This document shows, in pieces, positions 7,632-16,397 of a DNA stretch of 64,000 bases. The notes below the pieces were generated by a model. That model ran no database searches. It worked only from the letters and a program-made list of their open reading frames with translations, and was not told the origin of the DNA. Each line of letters begins with the position of its first letter. Positions within the stretch are counted from its first letter, which is position 1. The position numbers and the translations under genes are program-made. This DNA is from Undibacterium sp. CCC3.4 (GTDB taxonomy: Bacteria; Pseudomonadota; Gammaproteobacteria; Burkholderiales; Burkholderiaceae_D), in the NCBI RefSeq assembly GCF_034347425.1, contig NZ_CP133779.1, positions 2,852,001 to 2,916,000 of the forward strand. Direction: 5' to 3'.

Positions 7632-8867
7632 TTATTTACTAATTCTGCGCAGCAGGTAGTGACTCAAGCAACCGATGGCGATGCCCCAACAGGCGGAACC
7701 GAGTCCGAACAGGGTCAAATTTGAGGCTGTGACGATAAATGTGATCAGCGCTGCTTCCCGTTCTTCCACGTTGGCCAAGGCATTGACCAAACCGCTCTGT
7801 ATCGCACCGAGCAAGGCCAGTCCGGCGACCGTGCTCACCAAGGCATGTGGCAAACGCCAGAATAGGGCGGTCAGACTGCCGGAAAAACTGCCTATTAACA
7901 AGTACAGCAGACCGCAAGCGATGCCGGCCAGCCAGCGTTTTTCCACTTGCGCATGGGCTTCGGGGCCGGTACAGATGGCGGCGGTAATCGCGGCCAGATT
8001 GATGCCATGGCTACCGAAGGGTGCCAACAAGAGACTTAGCAAGCCGGTGCTGCTGACCAGAGGGCTTAGTGGAACTTGTTCGTAGCCAGCGGCACGCAAG
8101 ACGGCGATGCCGGGCATTTGCTGGCCGGAAAGGCCCAGTAGCAGCAGTGGCAGACCGAGGCTAAGCATGGCTTTGAGGGAAAAAACCGGGGTGGTCCAAA
8201 GCGGCATGCTCAGCCCACCTTGCACATGGGCCAAGCTGGTGCTGCTGTCGCCATTCTCACTCAGCCAATACAAGGCCACGCCAACTACCAAGGTGATGAG
8301 AATCGCGTAGCGCGCCGAGTAGCGTTTGGCCAGCAGGTAGGCCACGAACATCGCCGCCGTCAGCCAGGCGGCAGGCTCGCCTTGGCCGTGCAGATTGCCG
8401 AAAATATCGGTACCGAAGCGGAATAAGATGCCAGCCAGCATGGCGGCACATAGGCTCTTGGGCAGCAACAGCATGATTTTTTCAAACAAACCGCTCATGC
8501 CTATGAACATCATGCCGGCCGCTGCCAGCATGTAAGCGCCGATCGCTTCGCCATACGAAACGCTGGCCAGCGCAGTGACCAGCAAGGCGGCACCAGGTGT
8601 ATTCCAGGCGCAAATCACGGGGCAGCGGTAACGCCAACTGAGCCAGATGCAGCCGATGCCGGAACCGATGGAGACGGCCCAAATCCAGGAATTGATGGCT
8701 GTGGCCGAGAGTTGGGCGGCGGCACCGGCCTGTAACATCAATAACATGGGACCGGCATACGACACCAAGACGGCGATGAAGCCGGCCAGTAAGGGGGCGA
8801 ATAAGTCGCTGCTTTGCAGGCGACGGCTGGGGGCGCTCGAAGTGCGCAAAGGGGCAAGTGTTTTCAT
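7632..8867 (-). CDS. benE: Benzoate/H+ symporter family protein (BenE)
   Basis: A 411-residue inner membrane protein with about twelve hydrophobic segments. The stretch CAWNTPGAALL and the later GSHGINLAAITAAICTG region match the BenE transporter family, which imports benzoate with protons; the true substrate here could be another aromatic acid. Start chosen at ATG 8867 (MKTLAPLRTSSAP), since the upstream extension is not hydrophobic or conserved. It is divergent from the MocR-type regulator at 8955, which may control it. No aromatic degradation genes are present in the window, so the physiological role is open. Confidence 0.85.
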   Translation of the reverse strand: MKTLAPLRTSSAPSRRLQSSDLFAPLLAGFIAVLVSYAGPMLLMLQAGAAAQLSATAINSWIWAVSIGSGIGCIWLSWRYRCPVICAWNTPGAALLVTALASVSYGEAIGAYMLAAAGMMFIGMSGLFEKIMLLLPKSLCAAMLAGILFRFGTDIFGNLHGQGEPAAWLTAAMFVAYLLAKRYSARYAILITLVVGVALYWLSENGDSSTSLAHVQGGLSMPLWTTPVFSLKAMLSLGLPLLLLGLSGQQMPGIAVLRAAGYEQVPLSPLVSSTGLLSLLLAPFGSHGINLAAITAAICTGPEAHAQVEKRWLAGIACGLLYLLIGSFSGSLTALFWRLPHALVSTVAGLALLGAIQSGLVNALANVEEREAALITFIVTASNLTLFGLGSACWGIAIGCLSHYLLRRISK

Positions 8868-8954
8868 GCCCAAAGTATAAAGTGCATGCAGGCAGCGTTT
8901 GCGCACAGTGAAAGACTCGCTTATGCTATACAGATGTAAAAAAAAGGATCTGTG

Positions 8955-10385
8955 ATGCAGTACAGTTATCGACAATTAGCCGAGCGGATCAGCGCTGAAA
9001 TTGAGCGTGGCCACTATCGCCCCGGCGCGCGTCTGCCGTCGTTGCGCAGCGTATCAGAGCAGCACTCGGTCAGTATTTCTACTGCCTTGCGCTGTTATCG
9101 TTATCTGGAGACCCGCGGGGTGGTCGAGGCGCGCGCCAAATCGGGCATGTATGTGGCTGATCGTGGGCGTGTCGACCTGCGCCTGCCAGTGACGGCGGTG
9201 GTCGCACGCGCACCGGTGGCGTATGACAAGCTGGTATCGCTGCAACATCGCCTGACCGAACTTTACTCGCTGACCGAACAGGATTTGCCACTGGCTTTGC
9301 ATCTGGCCAGCGCGGCACCGGACTGGTACCCCTGTGCCGCCTTGGCCGAGATCGCGCGTCGTCAGTTGCAACGTCATCCTACGCGCTTGGGGCAATACCC
9401 GACCGGCACCGGCTGGCCCGCTTTGAAGCAGGTTTTGCTCAAGCACTTGGGCGACTGCGGGGTCGATTTGCAGCCGGCCGAGCTGTTGATCACCAACGGC
9501 AGCACGGAAGCCTTGAGTGTGGCATTGCGCGCCGTGGCACAAGCTGGTGAGACCGTTATCGTCGAGTCGCCGGTGTATTTCGGCTTGTTGCAGATGTTGG
9601 AAAACCTCGGCTTGCGTGCGCTGGAAATACCGTGCACCGTCGCCGGCGGGCTGAGCTTGGAAGCACTCGAATATGCGCTCGAGCATCATGAGGGCGTGCG
9701 TGCCATGGTGGTCATGCCGGCCTTTCAAAATCCGCTCGGTTCTGCGATGAGCGATAAAAACAAGAAACGTTTGCTGCGCTTGGCCGAGCAATATGACATC
9801 AGTGTGATCGAAGATGATGTGTTCGGCGATATCACGCCGCACCAGGAACGGCCGACACCATTGAAGGCTTGGGATAGGCAGGGCCGCGTGATTTACTGTG
9901 GTTCCTGTAGTAAAAGCGTGGCACCGGCGTATAGGCTGGGCTGGGTTGCCGGCGGGCGTCACCATAGTCGTATCGTCAGTTTGAAATTGAGTCACTCGCT
10001 GGTCACACCTTGGTTTGAGCAGGTCGTGCTGGCAGAATTTTTACAGTCGGGGGCCTTGTATAGCCATTTACGCAAATTGCGCGAGCGTTTAGCTGCCAAT
10101 ATTGCGCGCGCCGTAACCGTGGTGGCACATAGTTTTCCGCGCGGCAGCACGCTCGTCAGCACGGCCGGCGGCTGGTGGTTGTGGCTGGAATTGCCGCCGA
10201 CGATAGATTGCCTGGCCTTGTTGCGACGCGCGGTCGCGGAGGGCATTGCCTTCACGCCCGGCATCGTGTTTTCGCATACCAGCAAATACGCGCATTGCCT
10301 GCGGCTTAATATTGCCCGGCCCTGGAGTGCGGAGCTGGAGCGCGGTATTGTCCGTCTGGGGGAGCTGGCGCAGCAGTTCGTTTGA
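8955..10385 (+). CDS. MocR-type regulator: GntR DNA-binding domain fused to aminotransferase
   Basis: A 476-residue protein. Residues about 1-75 form a GntR winged helix (YSYRQLAERISAEIERG, then GARLPSLRSVSEQHSVS). The remaining 380 residues are a fold-type I aminotransferase with the GSTEAL phosphate-binding loop and the PLP lysine in the context CGSCSKSVAPAYRLGW. MocR proteins use PLP or an amino compound as a signal rather than for bulk catalysis. ATG 8955 is preceded by AAGGA at six bases; a GTG one codon earlier is possible. It faces away from benE and is followed by an MFS exporter on the same strand, both plausible targets. Confidence 0.88.
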   Translation: MQYSYRQLAERISAEIERGHYRPGARLPSLRSVSEQHSVSISTALRCYRYLETRGVVEARAKSGMYVADRGRVDLRLPVTAVVARAPVAYDKLVSLQHRLTELYSLTEQDLPLALHLASAAPDWYPCAALAEIARRQLQRHPTRLGQYPTGTGWPALKQVLLKHLGDCGVDLQPAELLITNGSTEALSVALRAVAQAGETVIVESPVYFGLLQMLENLGLRALEIPCTVAGGLSLEALEYALEHHEGVRAMVVMPAFQNPLGSAMSDKNKKRLLRLAEQYDISVIEDDVFGDITPHQERPTPLKAWDRQGRVIYCGSCSKSVAPAYRLGWVAGGRHHSRIVSLKLSHSLVTPWFEQVVLAEFLQSGALYSHLRKLRERLAANIARAVTVVAHSFPRGSTLVSTAGGWWLWLELPPTIDCLALLRRAVAEGIAFTPGIVFSHTSKYAHCLRLNIARPWSAELERGIVRLGELAQQFV

Positions 10386-10493
10386 GCACGGCGTTTCGGC
10401 TGATCGGAAGGATTTTGGTTTTTCCTCTACAATCGGGATTCGTATAGTTGCTGCTCGGCAGATTTCTTCCGTCTAGTGCTGTGCTTTTGTGAA

Positions 10494-11696
10494 ATGAGAA
10501 TGAGCATGCAAGTAAGTACAGGCGCGCCCGTGCCCGCCCCAACGATCAGCAGCGCGATGACCATGCTCATCGCGCTGGCCTGCGGCCTCATCGTCGCCAA
10601 TTTATATTACGCTCAACCGCTGGTCGGCCCGATCAGCGTCGCCCTCGGCCTCGATCGGCATGCTGCCGGGCTGATCGTCACCTTAACTCAGATCGGCTAT
10701 GGCGTCGGTTTGCTGTTAATCGTGCCACTCGGCGATTTGTTTGAAAATCGTCGTTTAATTCTCATCACCATGCTGATCGGCATTGTCGCCTTGATCGCCG
10801 CCGCCTTTGCCACCACGCCAGGAGTATTTTTGACCGCGGCCTTTTGCATAGGCATCGGGTCGGTGGCGGTACAGATACTCGTGCCGCTGGCGGCGCATAT
10901 GGCACCGGAAGAAAGCCGCGGTCGCGTGGTCGGGAATGTCATGAGCGGTTTGATGCTGGGCATCATGTTGGCACGCCCAGTCGCCAGTTTCATTACCGAA
11001 TATTCTTCGTGGCAGCGGGTATTTCACATCTCGATTGCGATCATGGTGGTCTTGGCGTTAGTGCTCTCACGCATCTTACCGCCTCGCGTGCCGAACACAA
11101 ATTTGCGTTACAGCGCTCTGTTGGCATCGATGTGGCACCTGACCCGCAGCACGCCGATTTTGCGTCGCCGTGCCCTGTATCAAGCCGCTTTGTTTGCCGC
11201 CTTCAGCGTGTTCTGGACCACCGTGCCCTTGTTGTTAGCTGGCCCGGTCTATCATCTCTCGCAAGCCGGCATCGCCTGGTTTGCCTTGGCTGGCGTGGCC
11301 GGTGCGATTGCCGCCCCGATTGCCGGACGCTTGGCTGATCGCGGCTTGACGCGGCCGGCTACGCTGGCCGCATTGGTGTTGGCCGTGCTGGCTTTCTTGC
11401 TCAGTTTACTGGTCGCAGCCGGCACCACACCGGCGCTGGGCTGGCTGGTGGTGGTCGCGATTTTGCTCGATTTCGGCGTGGCCGCCAACCTGACCTTGGG
11501 TCAGCGGGCGATTTTTGCGCTCGGTGCAGCGTATCGCTCACGCCTCAACGGCATCTATATGGCGACGTTTTTCTGCGGCGGGGCACTCGGTTCTGCACTC
11601 GGTGCCTGGGCTTATGCGGTTGGCGGCTGGGCCGGTGCGGCGTGGTTTGGCGCGGCACTGCCGTTGCTGGCTTTGCTATATTGCTTAAGCGAATAA
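10494..11696 (+). CDS. MFS transporter, drug or metabolite efflux type
   Basis: About 400 residues with twelve predicted membrane segments. The first helix region contains GLIVANLYYAQPLVGPI, a signature of the DHA1-like subgroup close to YnfM and similar proton-driven exporters, followed by the MFS loop GDLFENRRLI. Several in-frame ATGs (10494, 10500, 10506) compete and none has a strong ribosome binding site; I use the first of these. It lies 108 bases downstream of the MocR regulator on the same strand and may be controlled by it. Substrate unknown. Confidence 0.82.
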   Translation: MRMSMQVSTGAPVPAPTISSAMTMLIALACGLIVANLYYAQPLVGPISVALGLDRHAAGLIVTLTQIGYGVGLLLIVPLGDLFENRRLILITMLIGIVALIAAAFATTPGVFLTAAFCIGIGSVAVQILVPLAAHMAPEESRGRVVGNVMSGLMLGIMLARPVASFITEYSSWQRVFHISIAIMVVLALVLSRILPPRVPNTNLRYSALLASMWHLTRSTPILRRRALYQAALFAAFSVFWTTVPLLLAGPVYHLSQAGIAWFALAGVAGAIAAPIAGRLADRGLTRPATLAALVLAVLAFLLSLLVAAGTTPALGWLVVVAILLDFGVAANLTLGQRAIFALGAAYRSRLNGIYMATFFCGGALGSALGAWAYAVGGWAGAAWFGAALPLLALLYCLSE

Positions 11697-11738
11697 GGCG
11701 GCGCGGATTAACTCCGCGCTTGTTCACTCGGCCCACGC

Positions 11739-12215
11739 TTACTTGGTTTTGCCGGTGCTTTTGTTGTCGAGATCGACTTCCTGTATCGCTTCGGCAAATT
11801 CAGAAATATCTTCAAAGCTTTTGTACACCGAAGCAAAACGGATATAGGCGATTTTATCGAGGCGTTTGAGTTCGCGCATCACCAACTCACCGACCTGTAC
11901 CGACAGCACTTCGCGCTCGCCAGTGGCAAGCAATTTTTCTTCGATATGCTGAATCGCATGATCGACTGCTTCGGCCGAAACCGGTCGCTTGCGTAGTGCC
12001 AACATCAAACTGGCACGCAATTTTTGCGATTCATATTCGGTGCGGCTACCATTTTTCTTGACGATGACCGGCATCATCAATTCTATCCGTTCATAGGTGG
12101 TGAAGCGTTTGTCGCAGTGGGCGCAGCGCCGACGACGGCGCATCACGTTCCCTTCTTCCGAGACGCGGGTATCGATGACCTGAGTATCATCGTGATGGCA
12201 ATAGGGACATTTCAT
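11739..12215 (-). CDS. nrdR: Transcriptional repressor NrdR
   Basis: A 158-residue regulator of ribonucleotide reductase genes. The N-terminus has a zinc ribbon ([17 protein letters not shown], then CAHC) and the rest is an ATP-cone domain ([17 protein letters not shown]). It represses nrd operons when dATP is bound. The start at ATG 12215 gives the family N-terminus exactly; the upstream extension is not part of it. It follows glyA on the same strand after a terminator-like hairpin, an arrangement common in betaproteobacteria. The C-terminal tail after residue 145 is Lys-rich and variable. Confidence 0.95.
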   Translation of the reverse strand: MKCPYCHHDDTQVIDTRVSEEGNVMRRRRRCAHCDKRFTTYERIELMMPVIVKKNGSRTEYESQKLRASLMLALRKRPVSAEAVDHAIQHIEEKLLATGEREVLSVQVGELVMRELKRLDKIAYIRFASVYKSFEDISEFAEAIQEVDLDNKSTGKTK

Positions 12216-12258
12216 GCAGCGCGGCCCAAGTTTAGTTCGGTGAATTAGCGGATCTTGC

Positions 12259-12285
12259 AAAAACGCCACTCTGAAGAGTGGCGTT
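12259..12285 (-). terminator. Intrinsic terminator after glyA
   Basis: On the minus strand AACGCCACTC and GAGTGGCGTT pair perfectly around a four-base loop and are followed by TTTTTGC. It lies between the glyA stop and the nrdR start, so nrdR may depend on read-through or its own promoter. Confidence 0.75.
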
Positions 12286-12306
12286 ATCTGTATGCAAGTT
12301 CGGGAC

Positions 12307-13557
12307 TTACTTGGCGTAGACCGGGAAAGCAGAGGTAAGTTTCTTCACTTCGACTTTGACGCGTTCGATATTGGCGGCATCATGCGGCTTATCGAGCACA
12401 TCGGCGATCAGATGACCGACTTTGATTGCTTCGGCTTCTTTGAAACCGCGGGTCGTGAAGGCCGGGCTGCCGAGGCGGATGCCGGAAGTGACCATGGGTT
12501 TTTGCGGATCGTTAGGAATACCGTTTTTGTTGCAAGTCATGTGGGCCGAACCGAGGATGGCTTCGGCTTCTTTACCGGTCAAACCCTTAGGACGCAAGTC
12601 CACCAGCATGACATGCGATTCGGTGCGGCCGGAAACGATGCGCAAACCGCGTTCGGTCAGTGTTTGCGCCAGAGCTGCAGCGTTTTTGACTACTTGTTCT
12701 TGGTAAGCCTTGAATTCCGGGGTCAGCGCTTCTTTGAAGGCAACGGCTTTACCGGCGATCACATGCATGAGCGGCCCACCTTGAATGCCGGGAAAAATTG
12801 CTGAATTGATTTTTTTGGCAATCGCTTCATCGTTCGACAAGATAATACCGCCGCGTGGGCCGCGCAAACTCTTGTGCGTGGTCGATGTAACCACATCGGC
12901 AAACGGCACTGGGTTAGGGTAGACGCCGGCGGCGATCAAACCCGCATAGTGGGCCATGTCGACCATGAAATAGGCACCGACCTCTTTGGCAATTTTGCTG
13001 AAACGTTCGAAATCGATACGCAAGGCGAAGGCCGAGGCGCCGGCGATGATCAGTTTTGGCTTGCTTTCGCGTGCCAATTTTTCCATCGCATCGTAGTCGA
13101 TGTCTTCCGCTGCATTGAGGCCATACGAAACCACATTGAACCATTTGCCCGACATATTGAGTGGCATGCCGTGGGTCAGATGACCACCTTCGGCCAAACT
13201 CATGCCCATGATGGTGTCGCCCGGGCTCAGCAGCGCAAAAAACACGCCTTGGTTGGCTTGTGAGCCGGAATTTGCTTGTACATTGGCAAAATTAGCGCCG
13301 AACAATTGCTTCACGCGATCGATTGCCAATTGTTCAACCACGTCGACATGCTCACAACCGCCGTAGTAACGCTTGCCTGGGTAACCTTCGGCGTATTTGT
13401 TGGTCAATTGCGAACCTTGCGCTTCCATGACGGCTGGCGAGGTGTAGTTTTCCGAAGCGATCAGTTCGATATGCTCTTCTTGACGCTGGTTTTCCAATTG
13501 AATGGTGGCAAAAATTTCCGGATCGATGGCGGCGAGGGTATGATTTTTAGCAAACAT
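12307..13557 (-). CDS. glyA: Serine hydroxymethyltransferase
   Basis: A 416-residue PLP enzyme converting serine and tetrahydrofolate to glycine and methylene-tetrahydrofolate in the cytosol. Visible signatures: the PLP lysine in [12 protein letters not shown], the [13 protein letters not shown] substrate loop, and full family length. Start ATG 13557 gives the expected N-terminus ([12 protein letters not shown]). The 5' leader carries a ZTP riboswitch, so expression is expected to rise when ZTP accumulates during folate shortage. A terminator and nrdR follow on the same strand. Confidence 0.97.
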   Translation of the reverse strand: MFAKNHTLAAIDPEIFATIQLENQRQEEHIELIASENYTSPAVMEAQGSQLTNKYAEGYPGKRYYGGCEHVDVVEQLAIDRVKQLFGANFANVQANSGSQANQGVFFALLSPGDTIMGMSLAEGGHLTHGMPLNMSGKWFNVVSYGLNAAEDIDYDAMEKLARESKPKLIIAGASAFALRIDFERFSKIAKEVGAYFMVDMAHYAGLIAAGVYPNPVPFADVVTSTTHKSLRGPRGGIILSNDEAIAKKINSAIFPGIQGGPLMHVIAGKAVAFKEALTPEFKAYQEQVVKNAAALAQTLTERGLRIVSGRTESHVMLVDLRPKGLTGKEAEAILGSAHMTCNKNGIPNDPQKPMVTSGIRLGSPAFTTRGFKEAEAIKVGHLIADVLDKPHDAANIERVKVEVKKLTSAFPVYAK

Positions 13558-13694
13558 GGTTTTCCTGATTTATCTGTTGATTGATTGAACAAGCGACACC
13601 AAGGGCATACAAAATTTTATTTGATACCTGTGTCGGAGGTCTTCGGCGAGGCGTCTTGGACGCGAACGAAGACAAGCAGCCTCATTACCATCAG

Positions 13695-13818
13695 GCTACC
13701 CAGGCGCACGGCTGGAATCGAGGAACTGATTCCGAAATCTCACGCTTCCCGATGGATCTCCATCTTTAACGGTGGCCCAGACCAGCCAAGCACCGTGTTT
13801 TCGCCAGTCACGTGAGAC
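13695..13818 (-). promoter_or_regulatory. ZTP (pfl) riboswitch in the glyA leader
   Basis: Read on the minus strand, the leader contains the conserved blocks of the pfl motif in order: CACGTGACTGGCG (13818 side), then GGGAAGCGTG, then CCGTGCGCCTGGG about 40 bases later, which form the pseudoknotted aptamer. Downstream lies a second hairpin (GTCTTCG with CGAAGAC, 13628-13665 region) that could be the expression platform, although no T-run follows it. ZTP riboswitches are known to control glyA and other one-carbon genes and turn expression on when ZTP/ZMP binds. The short open frames here on the plus strand are not genes. Confidence 0.85.
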
Positions 13819-14002
13819 GAAATGGTGCAAGAATTTTACGTGATACCCGCGCAATCGGCAAGCGCTGCGCCTGATTTTTTCTTGCTTTTGCTCATGTGTG
13901 CGGCGCAGAAATCAGTCGCGTCGGCAACCGACTATTGAAAATCCCTTAGAATAGCTCCATATCCGCATCTCAATGTACGTCCAATTAAAAGGAATGATGA
14001 AC

Positions 14003-14758
14003 ATGATCGTATTAATTACCGGTGCCAGCTCAGGTTTTGGCGAAGAAATGGCACGTAAATTTGTCCGTGAGGGTCATCAGGTGATTGCTGCGGCGCGTAG
14101 AGCTGATCGTTTATCTGCCTTACACAGCGAATTAGGCGAGAATTTGTTGCCGGTCGAAATGGATGTGACGCAAAAAACCTCGATTCAGGCCATGTTGGCC
14201 GGCTTGCCCGCTGCTTGGCGTGAGATCGACGTACTCATCAACAATGCCGGATTGGCACTCGGTACTGAGCCGGCGCATCTGGCTTCGCAAGATGAGTGGG
14301 ATACCATGATCGACACCAATGTCAAAGGTTTGGTCACGGTCACCCGCGCCGTCTTGCCCGACATGGTGGCGCGCGACCATGGCATGATCATCAATATCGG
14401 CTCCATCGCCGGTTCGACGGCTTATCCTGGCGGCAATGTTTACGGTGCTACCAAAGCTTTTGTCGATCAATTCACTAAAAATTTACGCGCCGATATGGCC
14501 GGCACTGGTGTGCGCACCACGAATATTGCACCTGGCCTATGCGGTGGTACGGAATTTTCGAATGTCCGCTTTCGTGGCAATGACGATGCCGCGGCCAAAG
14601 TGTACCAAGGAACGGTCCCGCTGACCGCCATCGATATCGCCGAAACAGCTTTTTGGATCGCCACATTGCCGGCACACGTGAATATCAACTATATTGAGAT
14701 GATGCCGACATGTCAGGGCTACGGGCCTTTGAATGTTCAACGCCGCACCGCGCCCTGA
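14003..14758 (+). CDS. Short-chain dehydrogenase, YdfG-like
   Basis: A 251-residue classical SDR close to NADP-dependent 3-hydroxy acid dehydrogenase YdfG, which oxidises serine, allo-threonine and related 3-hydroxy acids and also reduces malonic semialdehyde. Motifs: ITGASSGFGEEMAR (cofactor), NNAGLALG, INIGSIAGS and the YGATKAFVDQF catalytic Tyr-Lys pair. ATG 14003 is nine bases after AAAAGGA and gives the family start MIVLITG; ATGs at 13994 and 13997 are alternatives. The ybgC gene follows after 36 bases, so it may be the first gene of the ybgC-tolQR unit. Confidence 0.88.
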   Translation: MIVLITGASSGFGEEMARKFVREGHQVIAAARRADRLSALHSELGENLLPVEMDVTQKTSIQAMLAGLPAAWREIDVLINNAGLALGTEPAHLASQDEWDTMIDTNVKGLVTVTRAVLPDMVARDHGMIINIGSIAGSTAYPGGNVYGATKAFVDQFTKNLRADMAGTGVRTTNIAPGLCGGTEFSNVRFRGNDDAAAKVYQGTVPLTAIDIAETAFWIATLPAHVNINYIEMMPTCQGYGPLNVQRRTAP

Positions 14759-14794
14759 GCGCAGCGCGACAGCTTTACAAAATGAAATCAGACT

Positions 14795-15193
14795 ATGCGC
14801 AAATTTGACTGGCAACTGCGGGTGTATTACGAAGATACTGATGTAGGGGGCATCGTTTACTATGCCAACTACCTTAAATTTTTCGAGCGGGCACGCACAG
14901 AATGCTTACGTGCAACCGGGGTGAATCAGCAGCAATTGCTGAGCGACGAAGGCCGAATGTTTGTCGTCAAAGATTGCGCAGTCGCGTATCATGCACCAGC
15001 CAGGCTCGATGACGCCTTGCGCGTCAGCGTTGAGTTGAAGAAACTCGGGCGCGCCTCCTTGGAATTTTTCCAGCAAGTTTGGTGCGCCGAGCGCCTCTTG
15101 GCCAGCGGCACCATCATGGTCGCGTGTGTCGATGCGCACAGTTTGCGACCGGCGGCGATACCGGTGTCCGTGTTGGAAAAAATTTCACTCTGA
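14795..15193 (+). CDS. ybgC: Tol-Pal system acyl-CoA thioesterase YbgC
   Basis: A 132-residue hotdog-fold thioesterase. The block YYEDTDVGGIVYYANYLKF contains the catalytic Asp of the 4-hydroxybenzoyl-CoA thioesterase family. It hydrolyses acyl-CoA and is linked to phospholipid metabolism at the inner membrane; it is normally the first gene of the tol-pal operon, as here, 48 bases before tolQ. Confidence 0.94.
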   Translation: MRKFDWQLRVYYEDTDVGGIVYYANYLKFFERARTECLRATGVNQQQLLSDEGRMFVVKDCAVAYHAPARLDDALRVSVELKKLGRASLEFFQQVWCAERLLASGTIMVACVDAHSLRPAAIPVSVLEKISL

Positions 15194-15241
15194 ACCGGCC
15201 TGCCGTCACCTCAACTCTTTTTGTCTTTATCTCACCCCCCT

Positions 15242-15937
15242 ATGACCGCAACCCAAGATCTTTCCTTCATCAGCCTGATCGGCAATGCTTCCCTTCTCGT
15301 ACAATTGGTCTTGCTCTTGCTGGTGGGCGTATCGCTGACCAGCTGGACTTATATTTTCAGTAAGATGTTTGCAATCAAAAAGGCACGTGCACAAACTGAA
15401 CAGTTTGAGCGCAGTTTTTGGTCGGGTGGCAATTTGATCGATCTGTATCAGGAAGCCACGAATAACCGCCGTCACGGCAAAACGCCGGTCGGTGCGATGG
15501 AACGTATTTTCGAAGCCGGCATGAGCGAATATCAAAAAGTCAAAAATGCCAATAAGGGCACGCTTGAAGCCAGTGCCATGCTCGACGGCGCACGGCGCGC
15601 CATGCGTGCTGCCTATCAGCGTGAAATGGATAGCTTGGAATCACACTTATCGTTTCTTGCTTCAGTTGGCTCGGTTTCCCCGTATATCGGCTTGTTCGGT
15701 ACCGTCTGGGGCATCATGAATTCTTTCCGTGGTTTGGCCAATGTGCAACAGGCGACTCTGGCAGCGGTGGCACCGGGCATTGCTGAAGCCTTGATCGCCA
15801 CGGCTATCGGCCTGTTTGCCGCCATTCCTGCCGTGTTGGCTTACAACCGTTATTCGCATGACATCGATCGTCTGGCGATACGCTTTGAAACCTTCATTGA
15901 AGAATTCTCCAACATACTCCAACGGCAGTCGCGCTGA
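15242..15937 (+). CDS. tolQ: Tol-Pal motor protein TolQ
   Basis: A 231-residue inner membrane protein of the MotA/TolQ/ExbB family with three membrane helices: one near the N-terminus (LIGNASLLVQLVLLLLVGVS) and two in the C-terminal half around GLFGTVWGIMNSF and IAEALIATAIGLFAAIPAV, which hold the conserved residues of the proton path. With TolR it forms the proton-driven stator that energises outer-membrane constriction. ATG 15242 fits the family better than the ATG 21 bases upstream. tolR follows after 13 bases. Confidence 0.94.
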   Translation: MTATQDLSFISLIGNASLLVQLVLLLLVGVSLTSWTYIFSKMFAIKKARAQTEQFERSFWSGGNLIDLYQEATNNRRHGKTPVGAMERIFEAGMSEYQKVKNANKGTLEASAMLDGARRAMRAAYQREMDSLESHLSFLASVGSVSPYIGLFGTVWGIMNSFRGLANVQQATLAAVAPGIAEALIATAIGLFAAIPAVLAYNRYSHDIDRLAIRFETFIEEFSNILQRQSR

Positions 15938-15950
15938 GGGTGGGGTAAGA

Positions 15951-16388
15951 ATGACTTCTCTGCGTGGCGACCGTAAACGTAAATTCAAAGCCGAAATCAA
16001 TGTGGTGCCGTATATCGACGTCATGTTGGTATTACTGGTCATTTTCATGGTCTGCGCACCGATGACTAACCCCAGCGTGATCAATTTGCCGACCGCTGGT
16101 CAGTCAAGCCAGCCACCGAGCGCGTACATTGAGGTCACGGTACAAAAAGACGACAAGTGGGGTATAGGCATCAAAAGCAAGGTCAATGCCACCACCGCAG
16201 CGATACCCCAAGAGGAAACCGCCGACCGCTCGGTGCTGATGAGTAAATTAAGCCAATTCCATACCGATCAACCGGAGTTGGCGGTGCTGGTGTCGGCAGA
16301 TAAAACGGTAGAGTATGACAAGGTCATACAAATTATTTCTGATGCAAAAAAGCTCGGCATTAACCGCGTCGGTTTAGCAACCAAGTAA
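15951..16388 (+). CDS. tolR: Tol-Pal motor protein TolR
   Basis: A 145-residue single-span protein of the ExbD/TolR family. The short cytoplasmic N-terminus is followed by INVVPYIDVMLVLLVIFMV, where the Asp is the proton carrier, and by a periplasmic domain ending in VIQIISDAKKLGINRVGLAT. ATG 15951 gives the normal N-terminus. In most relatives tolA, tolB and pal come next; here the next gene is tamA, only nine bases on. Confidence 0.94.
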   Translation: MTSLRGDRKRKFKAEINVVPYIDVMLVLLVIFMVCAPMTNPSVINLPTAGQSSQPPSAYIEVTVQKDDKWGIGIKSKVNATTAAIPQEETADRSVLMSKLSQFHTDQPELAVLVSADKTVEYDKVIQIISDAKKLGINRVGLATK

Positions 16389-16397
16389 GCGAACAAG

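Noticed and set aside
9054..9995. 313-codon minus-strand frame inside the MocR gene
   Set aside because: Antisense shadow in GC-rich codons; the plus-strand frame carries all GntR and aminotransferase motifs.
13581..13815. Short plus-strand frames upstream of glyA
   Set aside because: They lie antisense to the conserved blocks of the ZTP riboswitch and have no ribosome binding site.
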